DNA from: Linyphia triangularis | Taxonomy: Eukaryota > Arthropoda > Arachnida > Araneae > Linyphiidae | Length of the DNA stretch: 64,000 nt | Direction: 5' to 3' | Assembly: GCA_963978545.1 (NCBI GenBank) | Contig: OZ021722.1 | Span: 15,256,801-15,320,800 of the forward strand | In this document: one piece after another, positions 23,201-36,392 of the stretch | How the letters are laid out: every line of letters starts with the position of its first letter | Numbering within the stretch: position 1 is the stretch's first letter | Program-made: the position numbers and the translations under genes | The notes under the pieces: model-generated | Told to the model about the DNA's origin: nothing | What the model saw: the letters and a program-made list of their open reading frames with translations, nothing else | Databases searched by the model: none

Positions 23201-26031
23201 GTTTAAAATTTTTCCCATGTTAACAGTATGGAAAATTACACACTTCTGAATTTTCAAAATTTTACAATCATTTTGCAACTAGGGTAACAGAAATTGTCAT
23301 CCGAATCGATTTCCACATTCAAGTGGTTATTAAAATGAAATTTTACTTCTCATAATTCGGTTATTGCCAAAAAAATCTTTATATCCCTTTGAATATACAT
23401 TAAACTTGCCAATCCTTAGGTAATTTTCCAATTCTCAATTTTCGAATTTTAACCTTAATTTGTAGCCTAGGATAATAAAAGTCATCTTCCGATTTCTTTC
23501 TGATCATCAATTTGCTCATGAAATATTATTTTAGTACACAAAATCGAAGCAATGCAACGTAAAATAAAGCCTCAAAACAGTTTCTGAGCGCTTCCTTTTC
23601 AAAATTTCAACTTCTCATAGAGCTATGCAAAAATAGTTTTTTTTGCCAAAATTATTAAATTTGTTTGATTTTTAATGTGTTTTTGAATAAAAAAACACAA
23701 TTTGGAACCATTTGTTAAAAATGAAATTTTCCATTCAAATACACTCAAAACTGAAATATTTCAAGATTTTCGAAAAATTGAATTTTTTATTTTTAGAATA
23801 CTTTTTTTTAATTAAAATTTGGTACAAGAATAATTATAAAACATATATCCAACTGCAATTCGCAATTCGAAAGCATTTAAGCAATTTTCTTGAAAATACA
23901 ATTCCCCATTGAAATCACATGGCGGACTATTCAATGAATAATTGTTCAAAAAGTAAAATTTTCAAAATTTTTTCCCGTTTGTGATATGGAAGCTTATATA
24001 TAGGAGAATCTCCAATTCCAATTTTATAACACTTACTAAATAAGAAGTGGGTCTAAAGTTGTTCCAAAAAGTGCAATTTTCTAAAAAATAAAATTTCCCC
24101 ATTGAAAACACATGGCGGACTGTTCAATGAATTATTGTTCAAAAAGTAAAATTTTCAAAATTTTTTCCGGTGTGTGATAGTGAAGCTTATATATAGGAGA
24201 ATCTCCAATTCCAATTTTATAACACTCACTAAATAAGAAGTGGGTCTATAGTTGGTTCAAAATGTGCAAATTTCTCAAAAATAAAATTTCCCCATTGAAA
24301 ACACATGGCGGACTGTTCAATGAATTATTGTTCAAAAAGTAAAATTTTCAAAATTTTTTCCGGTTTGTGATATCGAAGCTCATATATAGGAGAATCTCGA
24401 ATTTGAATTTTATAACACTCACTAAATAAGAAGTGGGTCTAAAGTTGTTCCAAAAAGTGCAATTTTCTAAAAAATAAAATTTCCCCATTGAAAACACATG
24501 GCGGACTGTTCAATGAATTATTGTTCAAAAAGTAAAATTTTCAAAATTTTTTCCGGTTTGTGATATTGAAGCTTATATATAGGAGAATCTCCAATTCCAA
24601 TTTTATAACACTCACTAAATAAGAAGTGGGTCTATAGTTGGTTCAAAATGTGCAATTTTCTCAAAAATAAGATTTCGCCATTGAAAACACATGACGGACT
24701 GTTCAATGAATTATTTTTCAAAAAGTAAAATTTTCAATTTTCTTTCCGGTTTGTGATATTGAAGCTCATATATAGGAGAATATCCTATTCGAATTTTATA
24801 ACACTCACTAAATAAGAAGTGGGTCTAAAGTTGGTCCTAAAAATTGAACTTTCAAAATTTTCGTTTAAAATTTTTCCCATGTTAACAGTATGGAAAATTA
24901 CACACTTCTGAATTTTCAAAATTTTACAATCATTTTGCAACTAGGGTAACAGAAATTGTCATCCGAATCGATTTCCACATTCAAGTGGTTATTAAAATGA
25001 AATTTTACTTCTCAAAATTCGGTTATTGCCAAAAAAATCTTTATAACCCTTTGAATATACATTAAACTTGCCAATCCTTAGGTAATTTTCCAATTCTCAA
25101 TTTTCGAATTTTAACCTTAATTTGTAGCCTAGGATAATAAAAGTCATCTTCCGATTTCTTTCTGATCATCAATTTGCTCATGAAATATTATTTTAGTACA
25201 CAAAATCGAAGCAATGCAACGTAAAATAAAGCCTCAAAACAGTTTCTGAGCGCTTCCGTTTCAAAATTTCAACTTCTCATAGAGCTATGCAAAAATAGTT
25301 TTTTTTGCCAAAATTATTAAATTTGTTTGATTTTTAATGTGTTTTTGAATAAAAAAACACAATTTGGAACCATTTGTTAAAAATGAAATTTTCCATTCAA
25401 ATACACTCAAAACTGAAATATTTCAAGATTTTCGAAAAATTGAATTTTTTATTTTTAGAATACTTTTTTTTAATTAAAATTTGGTACAAGAATAATTATA
25501 AAACATATATCCAACTGCAATTCGCAATTCGAAAGCATTTAAGCAATTTTCTTGAAAATACAATTCCCCATTGAAATCACATGGCGGACTATTCAATGAA
25601 TAATTGTTCAAAAAGTAAAATTTTCAAAATTTTTTCCCGTTTGTGATATGGAAGCTTATATATAGGAGAATCTCCAATTCCAATTTTATAACACTTACTA
25701 AATAAGAAGTGGGTCTAAAGTTGTTCCAAAAAGTGCAATTTTCTAAAAAATAAAATTTCCCCATTGAAAACACATGGCGGACTGTTCAATGAATTATTGT
25801 TCAAAAAGTAAAATTTTCAAAATTTTTTCCGGTGTGTGATAGTGAAGCTTATATATAGGAGAATCTCCAATTCCAATTTTATAACACTCACTAAATAAGA
25901 AGTGGGTCTATAGTTGGTTCAAAATGTGCAAATTTCTCAAAAATAAAATTTCCCCATTGAAAACACATGGCGGACTGTTCAATGAATTATTGTTCAAAAA
26001 GTAAAATTTTCAAAATTTTTTCCGGTTTGTG
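20274..26031. repeat. Higher-order block with L10-L12 (units of 2048 and 1662 bp)
   Basis: L10 starts at 21432, L11 at 23094 and L12 at 24756. Short monomers between long copies number 6, 4, 4 and 2. The L10-to-L11 and L11-to-L12 distances are both exactly 1662, which is 890 + 4 x 193; the L9-to-L10 distance is 2049, two monomers more. Sequence after L9 (20274-20600) and after L10 (22322-22580) shares the unusual CCATTGGAAACACATGACGG monomer, then the second copy skips two monomers. Confidence 0.92.
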
Positions 26032-26922
26032 ATATTGAAGCTCATATATAGGAGAATCTCCTATTCGAATTTTATAACACTTACTAAATAAGAAGTGGGT
26101 CTAAAGTTGGTCCTAAAAATTGAATTTTCAAAATTTTCGTTTAAAATTTTTCCCATGTTAACAGTATGGAAAATTTCACACTTCTAAATTTTCAAAATTT
26201 TACAATCATTTTGCAACTAGGGTAACAGAATTTGTCAACCGAATCGATTTCCACATTCAAGTGGTTATTAAAATGAAATTTTACTTCTCAAAATTCGGTT
26301 ATTGCAAAAAAAAATCTTTATATCCCTTTGAATATACATTAAACTTGCCAATCCTTAGGTAATTTTCCAATTCTCAATTTTCGATTTTTAACCTTAATTT
26401 GTAGCCTAGGATAATAAAAGTCATCTTCCGATTTCTTTCTGATCATCAATTTGCTCATGAAATATTATTTTAGTACACAAAATCGAAGCAATGCAACGTA
26501 AAATAAAGCCTCAAAACAGTTTCTGAGCGCTTCCGTTTCAAAATTTCAACTTCTCATAGAGCTATTCAAAAATAATTTTTTTTGCCAAAATTTTGAAATT
26601 TGTTTGATTTTTAATGTTTTTTTAAATAAAAAAAACACAATTTGGAACCATTTGTTAAAAATGAAATTTTCCATTCAAATACACTCAAAACTGAAATATT
26701 TCAAGATTTTCGAAAAATTGAATTTTTTATTTTTAGAATACTTTTTTTAATTAAAATTTGGTACAAGAATAACTATAAAACATATATCCAACTGCAATTC
26801 GCAATTTGAAAGCATTTGAGCAATTTTCTCGAAAATACAATTCCCCATTGAAATCACATGGCGGACTATTCAATGAATAATTGTTCAAAAATTAAAATTT
26901 TCAAATTTTTTTCCCGTTTGTT
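26032..26922. repeat. Long monomer L13
   Basis: Full-length; module start at 26109. It has CTTACTAAATA in the head, TTGAATTTTC at the module start, and an altered hairpin arm (AATGTTTTTTTAAATAAAAAAAAC near 26613-26635). Confidence 0.92.
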
Positions 26923-29238
26923 ATATTGAAGCTTATATATAGGAGAATGTCCAATTTCAATTTTATAACACTCTTTAAATAAAAAGTGGGTCTAAAGTTG
27001 TTCCAAAAAGTGCAATTTTCTAAAAAATAAAATTTCTCCATTGAAAACACATGGCGGGCTGTTCAATGAATTATTGTTCAAAAAGTAAAATTTTCAAAAT
27101 TTATTCCGGTTTGTGATATTGAAGCTCATATATAGGAAAATATCGAATTTGAATTTTATAACACTCACTAAATAAGAAGTGGGTCTAAAGTTGTTCCAAA
27201 AAGTGCAATTTTCTCAAAAATAAGATTTCGCCATTGAAAACACATGACGGACTGTTCAATGAATAATTTTTCAAAAAGTAAAATTTTCAAAATTTGTTCC
27301 CGTTTGTGATATTGAAGCTTATATATAGGAGAATCTCCAATTCCAATTTTATAACACTCACTAAATAAGAAGTGGGTCTATAGTTGGTTCAAAATGTGCA
27401 AATTTTTCAAAAATAAGATTTCGCCATTGAAAACACATGGCGGACTGTTCAATGAATTATTGTTCAAACAGTAAAATTTTCAAATTTTTTTCCTGTGTGC
27501 GATATTGAAGCTTATATATAGGAGAATCTCCAATTCCAATTTTATAACACTCACTAAATAAGAAGTGGGTCTATAGTTGGTTCAAAATGTGCAAATTTCT
27601 CAAAAATAAAATTTCCCCATTGAAAACACATGGCGGACTGTTCAATGAATTATTGTTCAAAAAGTAAAATTTTCAAAATTTTTTCCGGTTTGTGATATCG
27701 AAGCTCATATATAGGAGAATCTCGAATTTGAATTTTATAACACTCACTAAATAAGAAGTGGGTCTAAAGTTGTTCCAAAAAGTGCAATTTTCTCAAAAAT
27801 AAGATTTCGCCATTGAAAACACATGACGGACTGTTCAATGAATAATTGTTCAAAAATTAAAATTTTCAAAATTTTTTCGCGTGTGTGATATTGAAGCTTA
27901 TATATAGGAGAATCTCTAATTCCAATTTTATAACACTCACTAAATAAAAAGTGGGTCTAAAGTTGTTCCAAAAAGTGCAATTTTCTAAAAAATAAAATTT
28001 CCCCATTGAAAACACATGGCGGACTGTTCAATGAATTATTGTTCAAAAAGTAAAATTTTCAAAATTTTTTCCATTGTGTGATATTGAAGCTTATATATAG
28101 GAGAATCTCCATTTTCAATTTTATAACACTCACTAAATAAAAAGTGGGTCTAAAGTTGTTCCAAAAAGTGCAATTTTCTAAAAAATAAAATTCCCCCATT
28201 GAAAACACATGGTGGACTATTCAATGAATAATTGTTCAAAAATTAAAATTTTCAAAATTTTTTCCAGTGTGTGGTATTGAAGCTTATATATAGCAGAATC
28301 TCCAATTCCAATTTTATAACACTTACTAAATAAGAAGTGGGTCTAAAGTTGTTCCAAAAAGTGCAATTTTCTAAAAAATAAAATTTCCCCATTGAAAACA
28401 CATGGCGGACTGTTCAATGAATTATTGTTCAAAAAGTAAAATTTTCAAAATTTTTTCCGGTTTGTGATATTGAAGCTCATATATAGGAGAATCTCGAATT
28501 TGAATTTTATAACACTCACTAAATAAGAAGTGGGTTTAAAGTTGTTCCAAAAAGTGCAATTTTCTCAAAAATAAGATTTCGCCATTGAAAACACATGACG
28601 GACTATTCAATGAATAATTTTTCAAAAAATAAAATTTTCAATTTTTTTTCCGGTGTGTGATATTGAAGCTTATATATAGGAGAATCTCCAATTCCAATTT
28701 AATAACACTCACTAAATAAGAAGTGGGTCTATAGTTGGTTCGAAATGTGCAATTTTCTCAAAAATAAAATTTCACAATTGAAAACACATGGCGGACTGTT
28801 CAATGAATTATTGTTCGAAAAGTAAAATTTTCAAAATTTTTTCCGGTGTGTGATATTGAAGCTCATATATAGGAGAATCTCGAATTTGAATTTTATAACA
28901 CTCACTAAATAAGAAGTGGGTCTAAATTTGTTCCAAAAAGTGCAATTTTCTCAAAAATAAGATTTCGCCATTGAAAACACATGACGGACTATTCAATGAA
29001 TAATTTTTCAAAAAGTAAAATTTTCAAAATTTTTTCCGGTGTGTGATATTGAAACTTATATATAGGAGAATCTCCAATTCCAATTTTATAACACTCACTA
29101 AATAAGAAGTGGGTCTATAGTTGGTTCAAAATGTGCAATTTTCTCAAAAATAAGATTTCGCCATTGAAAACACATGACGGACTGTTCAATGAATTATTTT
29201 TCAAAAAGTAAAATTTTCAAAATTCTTTCCGGTTTGTG
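26923..29238. repeat. Satellite, longest short-monomer run (12 copies)
   Basis: 2316 bp, exactly 12 x 193. The first copy has the rare ACACTCTTTAAATA variant, shared only with 34849 onward. The last two monomers include the GAAACTTATATATAGG head (about 29048), important for comparison with the fused copies at 57472 and 61378. Confidence 0.94.
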
Positions 29239-30710
29239 ATATTGAAGCTCATATATAGGAGAATATCCTATTCGAATTTTATAACACTCACTAAATAAGA
29301 AGTGGGTCTAAAGTTGGTCCTAAAAATTGAACTTTCAAAATTTTCGTTTAAAATTTTTTCCATGTTAACAGTATGGAAAATTTCACACTTCTAAATTTTC
29401 AAAATTTTACAATCATTTTGCAACTAGGGTAACAGAAATTGTCATCCGAATCGATTTCCACATTCAAGTGGTTATTAAAATGAAATTTTACTTCTCAAAA
29501 TTCGGTTATTGCCAAAAAAATCTTTATATCCCTTTGAATATACATTAAACTTGCCAATCCTTAGGCAATTTTCCAATTCTCAATTTTCGAATTTTAACCT
29601 TAATTTGTAGCCTAGGATAATAAAAGTCATCTTCAGATTTCTTTCTGATCATCAATTTGCTCATGAAATATTATTTTATTACACAAAATCGAAGCAATGC
29701 TACGTAAAATAAAGCCTCCAAACAGTTTCTGAGCGCTTTCGTTTCAAAATTTCAACTTCTCATAGAGCTATTCAAAAATAGTTTTTTTTTTTGCCAAAAT
29801 TTTGAAATTTGTTTGATTTTTAATGTGTTTTTGAATAAAAAAACACAATTTGGAACCATTTGTTAAAAATGAAATTTTCCATTCAAATACACTCAAAACT
29901 GAAATATTTCAAGATTTTCAAAAAAATGAATTTTTTATTTTTATAATACTTTTTTTAAATTAAAATTTGGTACAATAATAACTATAAAACATATATCCAA
30001 CTGCAATTCGCAATTTGAAAGCATTTGAGCAATTTTCTCGAAAATACAATTCCCCATTGAATTCACATGGCGGACTATTCAATAAATAATTGTTCAAAAA
30101 TTAAAATTTTCAAAATTTTTTCCCGTTTGTGATATCGAAGCTTATATATAGGAGAATATCCAATTTCAATTTTATAACACTCACTAAATAAAAAGTGGGT
30201 CTAAAGTTGTTCCAAAAAGTGCAATTTTCTAAAAAATAAAATTCCCCCATTGAAAACACATGGTGGACTATTCAATGAATAATTGTTCAAAAATTAAAAT
30301 TTTCAAAATTTTTTCCCGTTTGTGATATTGAAGCTCATATGTAGGAGAATCTCCAATTCCAATTTTATAACACTTACTAAATAAGAAGTGGGTCTAAAGT
30401 TGTTCCAAAAAGTGCAATTTTCTAAAAAATAAAATTTCCCCATTGAAAACACATGGCGGACTGTTCAATGAATTATTGTTCAAAAAGTAAAATTTTCAAA
30501 ATTTTTTCCGGTGTGTGATAGTGAAGCTTATATATAGGAGAATCTCCAATTCCAATTTTATAACACTCACTAAATAAGAAGTGGGTCTATAGTTGGTTCA
30601 AAATGTGCAATTTTCTCAAAAATAAGATTTCGCCATTGAAAACACATGACGGACTGTTCAATGAATTATTTTTCAAAAAGTAAAATTTTCAAATTTTTTT
30701 CTGGTTTGTG
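29239..30710. repeat. Long monomer L14 plus three short monomers
   Basis: L14 has module start at 29316, TTTTTTCCATGTTAAC, TTTTATTACAC and a lengthened T-run (about 29781). The three following short monomers end with a GATAGTGAAGC-head copy. Confidence 0.92.
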
Positions 30711-33700
30711 ATATTGAAGATCATATATAGGAGAATATCGAATTTGAATTTTATAACACTCACTAAATAAGAAGTGCGTCTAAAGTTGGTCCTAAAAATT
30801 GAACTTTCAAAATTTTCGTTTAAAATTTTTCCCATGTTAACAGTATGGAAAATTACACACTTCTGAATTTTCAAAATTTTACAATCATTTTGCAACTAGG
30901 GTAACAGAAATTGTCATCCGAATCGATTTCCACATTCAAGTGGTTATTAAAATGAAATTTTACTTCTCAAAATTCGGTTATTGCCAAAAAAATCTTTATA
31001 TCCCTTTGAATATACATTAAACTTGCCAATCCTTAGGCAATATTCCAATTCTCAATTTTCGATTTTTAACCTTAATTTGTAGCCTAGGATAATAAAAGTC
31101 ATCTTCCGATTTCTTTCTGATCATCAATTTGCTCATGAAATATTATTTTAGTACACAAAATCGAAGCAATGCTACGTAAAATAAAGCCTCAAAACAGTTT
31201 CTGAGCGCTTTCGTTTCAAAATTTCAACTTCTCATAGAGCTATTCAAAAATAGTTTTTTTTGCCAAAATTTTGAAATTTGTTTGATTTTTAATGTGTTTT
31301 TGAATAAAAAAACACAATTTGGAACCATTTGTTAAAAATGAAATTTTCCATTCAAATACACTCAAAACTGAAATATTTCAAGATTTTTGAAAAATTGAAT
31401 TTTTTATTTTTAGAATACTTTTTTTAATTAAAATTTGGTACAAGAATAACTATAAAACATATATCCAACTGCAATTCGCAATTTGAAAGCATTTGAGCAA
31501 TTTTCTCGAAAATACAATTCCCCAATGAATTCACATGGCGGACTATTCAATGAATAATTGTTCAAAAATTAAAATTTTCAAAATTTTTTCCCGTTTGTGA
31601 TATTGAAGCTTATATATAGGAGAATATCCAATTTCAATTTTATAACACTCACTAAATAAAAAATGGGTCTAAAGTTGTTCCAAAAAGTGCAATTTTCTCA
31701 AAAATAAGATTTCGCCATTGAAAACACATGACGGACTGTTCAATGAATTATTTTTCAAAAAGTAAAATTTTCAAAATTTTTTCCGGTTTGTGATATTGAA
31801 GCTCATATATAGGAGAATCTCCTATTCGAATTTTATAACACTCACTAAATAAGAAGTGGGTCTAAAGTTGGTCCTAAAAATTGAATTTTCAAAATTTTCG
31901 TTTAAAATTTTTCCCATGTTAACAGTATGGAAAATTTCACACTTCTAAATTTTCAAAATTTTACAATCATTTTGCAACTAGGGTAACAGAATTTGTCAAC
32001 CGAATCGATTTCCACATTCAAGTGGTTATTAAAATGAAATTTTACTTCTCAAAATTCGGTTATTGCCAAAAAAATCTTTATATCCCTTTGAATATACATT
32101 AAACTTGCCAATCCTTAGGCAATTTTCCAATTCTCAATTTTCGATTTTTAACCTTAATTTGTAGCCTAGGATAATAAAAGTCATCTTCCGATTTCTTTCT
32201 GATCATCAATTTGCTCATGAAATATTATTTTAGTACACAAAATCGAAGCAATGCTACGTAAAATAAAGCCTCAAAACAGTTTCTGAGCGCTTTCGTTTCA
32301 AAATTTCAACTTCTCATAGAGCTATTCAAAAATAGTTTTTTTTGCCAAAATTTTGAAGTTTGTTTGTTTTTTAATGTGTTTTTGAATAAAAAAACACAAT
32401 TTGGAACCATTTGTTAAAAATGAAATTTTCCATTCAAATACACTCAAAACTGAAATATTTCAAGATTTTCGAAAAATTGAATTTTTTATTTTTAGAATAC
32501 TTTTTTTAATTAAAATTTGGTACAAGAATAACTATAAAACATATATCCAACTGCAATTCGCAATTTGAAAGCATTTGAGCAATTTTCTCGAAAATACAAT
32601 TCCCCAATGAATTCACATGGCGGACTATTCAATGAATAATTGTTCAAAAATTAAAATTTTCAAAATTTTTTCCCGTTTGTGATATTGAAGCTTATATATA
32701 GGAGAATATCCAATTTCAATTTTATAACACTCACTAAATAAAAAATGGGTCTAAAGTTGTTCCAAAAAGTGCAATTTTCTCAAAAATAAGATTTCGCCAT
32801 TGAAAACACATGACGGACTGTTCAATGAATTATTTTTCAAAAAGTAAAATTTTCAAAATTTTTTCCGGTTTGTGATATTGAAGCTCATATATAGGAGAAT
32901 CTCCTATTCGAATTTTATAACACTCACTAAATAAGAAGTGGGTCTAAAGTTGGTCCTAAAAATTGAACTTTCAAAATTTTCGTTTAAAATTTTTCCCATG
33001 TTAACAGTATGGAAAATTTCACACTTCTAAATTTTCAAAATTTTACAATCATTTTGCAACTAGGGTAACAGAATTTGTCAACCGAATCGATTTCCACATT
33101 CAAGTGGTTATTAAAATGAAATTTTACTTCTCAAAATTCGGTTATTGCCAAAAAAATCTTTATATCCCTTTGAATATACATTAAACTTGCCAATCCTTAG
33201 GTAATTTTCCAATTCTCAATTTTCGAATTTTAACCTTAATTTGTAGCCTAGGATAATAAAAGTCATCTTCCGATTTCTTTCTGATCATCAATTTGCTCAT
33301 GAAATATTATTTTAGTACACAAAATCGAAGCAATGCAACGTAAAATAAAGCCTCAAAACAGTTTCTGAGCGCTTCCGTTTCAAAATTTCAACTTCTCATA
33401 GAGCTATTCAAAAATAATTTTTTTTGCCAAAATTTTGAAATTTGTTTGATTTTTAATGTGTTTTTGAATAAAAAAAACACAATTTGGAACCATTTGTTAA
33501 AAATGAAATTTTCCATTCAAATACACTCAAAACTGAAATATTTCAAGATTTTCGAAAAATTGAATTTTTTATTTTTAGAATACTTTTTTTAATTAAAATT
33601 TGGTACAAGAATAACTATAAAACATATATCCAACTGCAATTCGCAATTTGAAAGCATTTGAGCAATTTTCTCGAAAATACAATTCCCCAATGAATTCACA

Positions 33701-34848
33701 TGGCGGACTATTCAATGAATAATTGTTCAAAAATTAAAATTTTCAAAATTTTTTCCCGTTTGTGATATTGAAGCTTATATATAGGAGAATATCCAATTTC
33801 AATTTTATAACACTCACTAAATAAAAAATGGGTCTAAAGTTGTTCCAAAAAGTGCAATTTTCTCAAAAATAAGATTTCGCCATTGAAAACACATGACGGA
33901 CTGTTCAATGAATTATTTTTCAAAAAGTAAAATTTTCAAAATTTTTTCCGGTTTGTGATATTGAAGCTCATATATAGGAGAATCTCCTATTCGAATTTTA
34001 TAACACTCACTAAATAAGAAGTGGGTCTAAAGTTGGTCCTAAAAATTGAACTTTCAAAATTTTCGTTTAAAATTTTTCCCATGTTAACAGTATGGAAAAT
34101 TTCACACTTCTAAATTTTCAAAATTTTACAATCATTTTGCAACTAGGGTAACAGAATTTGTCAACCGAATCGATTTCCACATTCAAGTGGTTATTAAAAT
34201 GAAATTTTACTTCTCAAAATTCGGTTATTGCCAAAAAAATCTTTATATCCCTTTGAATATACATTAAACTTGCCAATCCTTAGGTAATTTTCCAATTCTC
34301 AATTTTCGAATTTTAACCTTAATTTGTAGCCTAGGATAATAAAAGTCATCTTCCGATTTCTTTCTGATCATCAATTTGCTCATGAAATATTATTTTAGTA
34401 CACAAAATCGAAGCAATGCAACGTAAAATAAAGCCTCAAAACAGTTTCTGAGCGCTTCCGTTTCAAAATTTCAACTTCTCATAGAGCTATTCAAAAATAA
34501 TTTTTTTTGCCAAAATTTTGAAATTTGTTTGATTTTTAATGTGTTTTTGAATAAAAAAAACACAATTTGGAACCATTTGTTAAAAATGAAATTTTCCATT
34601 CAAATACACTCAAAACTGAAATATTTCAAGATTTTCGAAAAATTGAATTTTTTATTTTTAGAATACTTTTTTTTAATTAAAATTTGGTACAAGAATAACT
34701 ATAAAACATATATCCAACTGCAATTCGCAATTTGAAAGCATTTGAGCAATTTTCTCGAAAATACAATTCCCCATTGAAATCACATGGCGGACTATTCAAT
34801 GAATAATTGTTCAAAAATTAAAATTTTCAAATTTTTTTCCCGTTTGTT
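30711..34848. repeat. Alternating long-short array (L15-L18)
   Basis: L15 (30711), L16 (31793), L17 (32875) and L18 (33958-34848) are separated by exactly one short monomer each, giving a period of 1082-1083 bp repeated three times. The intervening short monomers all carry AAAAAATGGGTC and TCGCCATTGAAAAC. This is a simple two-part higher-order repeat. Confidence 0.93.
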
Positions 34849-36392
34849 ATATTGAAGCTTATATATAGGAGAATGTCCAATTTCAATTTTATAACACTCT
34901 TTAAATAAAAAGTGGGTCTAAAGTTGTGCCAAAAAGTGCAATTTTCTAAAAAATAAAATTTCTCCATTGAAAACACATGGCGGGCTGTTCAATGAATTAT
35001 TGTTCAAAAAGTAAAATTTTCAAAATTTATTCCGGTTTGTGATATTGAAGCTCATATATAGGAGAATCTCGAATTTGAATTTTATAACACTCACTAAATA
35101 AGAAGTGGGTCTAAAGTTGTTCCAAAAAGTGCAATTTTCTCAAAAATAAGATTTCGCCATTGAAAACACATGACGGACTGTTCAATGAATAATTGTTCAA
35201 AAATTAAAATTTTCAAAATTTGTTCCCGTTTGTGATATTGAAGCTTATATATAGGAGAATCTCCAATTCCAATTTTATAACACTCACTAAATAAGAAGTG
35301 GGTCTATAGTTGGTTCAAAATGTGCAAATTTTTCAAAAATAAGATTTCGCCATTGAAAACACATGGCGGACTGTTCAATGAATTATTGTTCAAACAGTAA
35401 AATTTTCAAATATTTTTCCTGTGTGCGATATTGAAGCTTATATATAGGAGAATCTCCAATTCCAATTTTATAACACTCACTAAATAAGAAGTGGGTCTAT
35501 AGTTGGTTCAAAATGTGCAAATTTCTCAAAAATAAAATTTCCCCATTGAAAACACATGGCGGACTGTTCAATGAATTATTGTTCAAAAAGTAAAATTTTC
35601 AAAATTTTTTCCGGTTTGTGATATCGAAGCTCATATATAGGAGAATCTCGAATTTGAATTTTATAACACTCACTAAATAAGAAGTGGGTCTAAAGTTGTT
35701 CCAAAAAGTGCAATTTTCTCAAAAATAAGATTTCGCCATTGAAAACACATGACGGACTGTTCAATGAATAATTGTTCAAAAATTAAAATTTTCAAAATTT
35801 TTTCGCGTGTGTGATATTGAAGCTTATATATAGGAGAATATCCAATTTCAATTTTATAACACTCACTAAATAAAAAGTGGGTCTAAAGTTGTTCCAAAAA
35901 GTGCAATTTTCTAAAAAATAAAATTCCCCCATTGAAAACACATGGTGGACTATTCAATGAATAATTGTTCAAAAATTAAAATTTTCAAAATTTTTTCCCG
36001 TTTGTGATATTGAAGCTCATATGTAGGAGAATCTCCAATTCCAATTTTATAACACTTACTAAATAAGAAGTGGGTCTAAAGTTGTTCCAAAAAGTGCAAT
36101 TTTCTAAAAAATAAAATTTCCCCATTGAAAACACATGGCGGACTGTTCAATGAATTATTGTTCAAAAAGTAAAATTTTCAAAATTTTTTCCGGTGTGTGA
36201 TAGTGAAGCTTATATATAGGAGAATCTCCAATTCCAATTTTATAACACTCACTAAATAAGAAGTGGGTCTATAGTTGGTTCAAAATGTGCAATTTTCTCA
36301 AAAATAAGATTTCGCCATTGAAAACACATGACGGACTGTTCAATGAATTATTTTTCAAAAAGTAAAATTTTCAAATTTTTTTCTGGTTTGTG
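34849..36392. repeat. Satellite, short-monomer run (8 copies)
   Basis: 1544 bp, exactly 8 x 193. It begins with the ACACTCTTTAAATA copy, as after L13 (offset 7926), so this run and 26923-27900 derive from a common block. Ends with CTCATATGTAGG and GATAGTGAAGC monomers. Confidence 0.93.
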
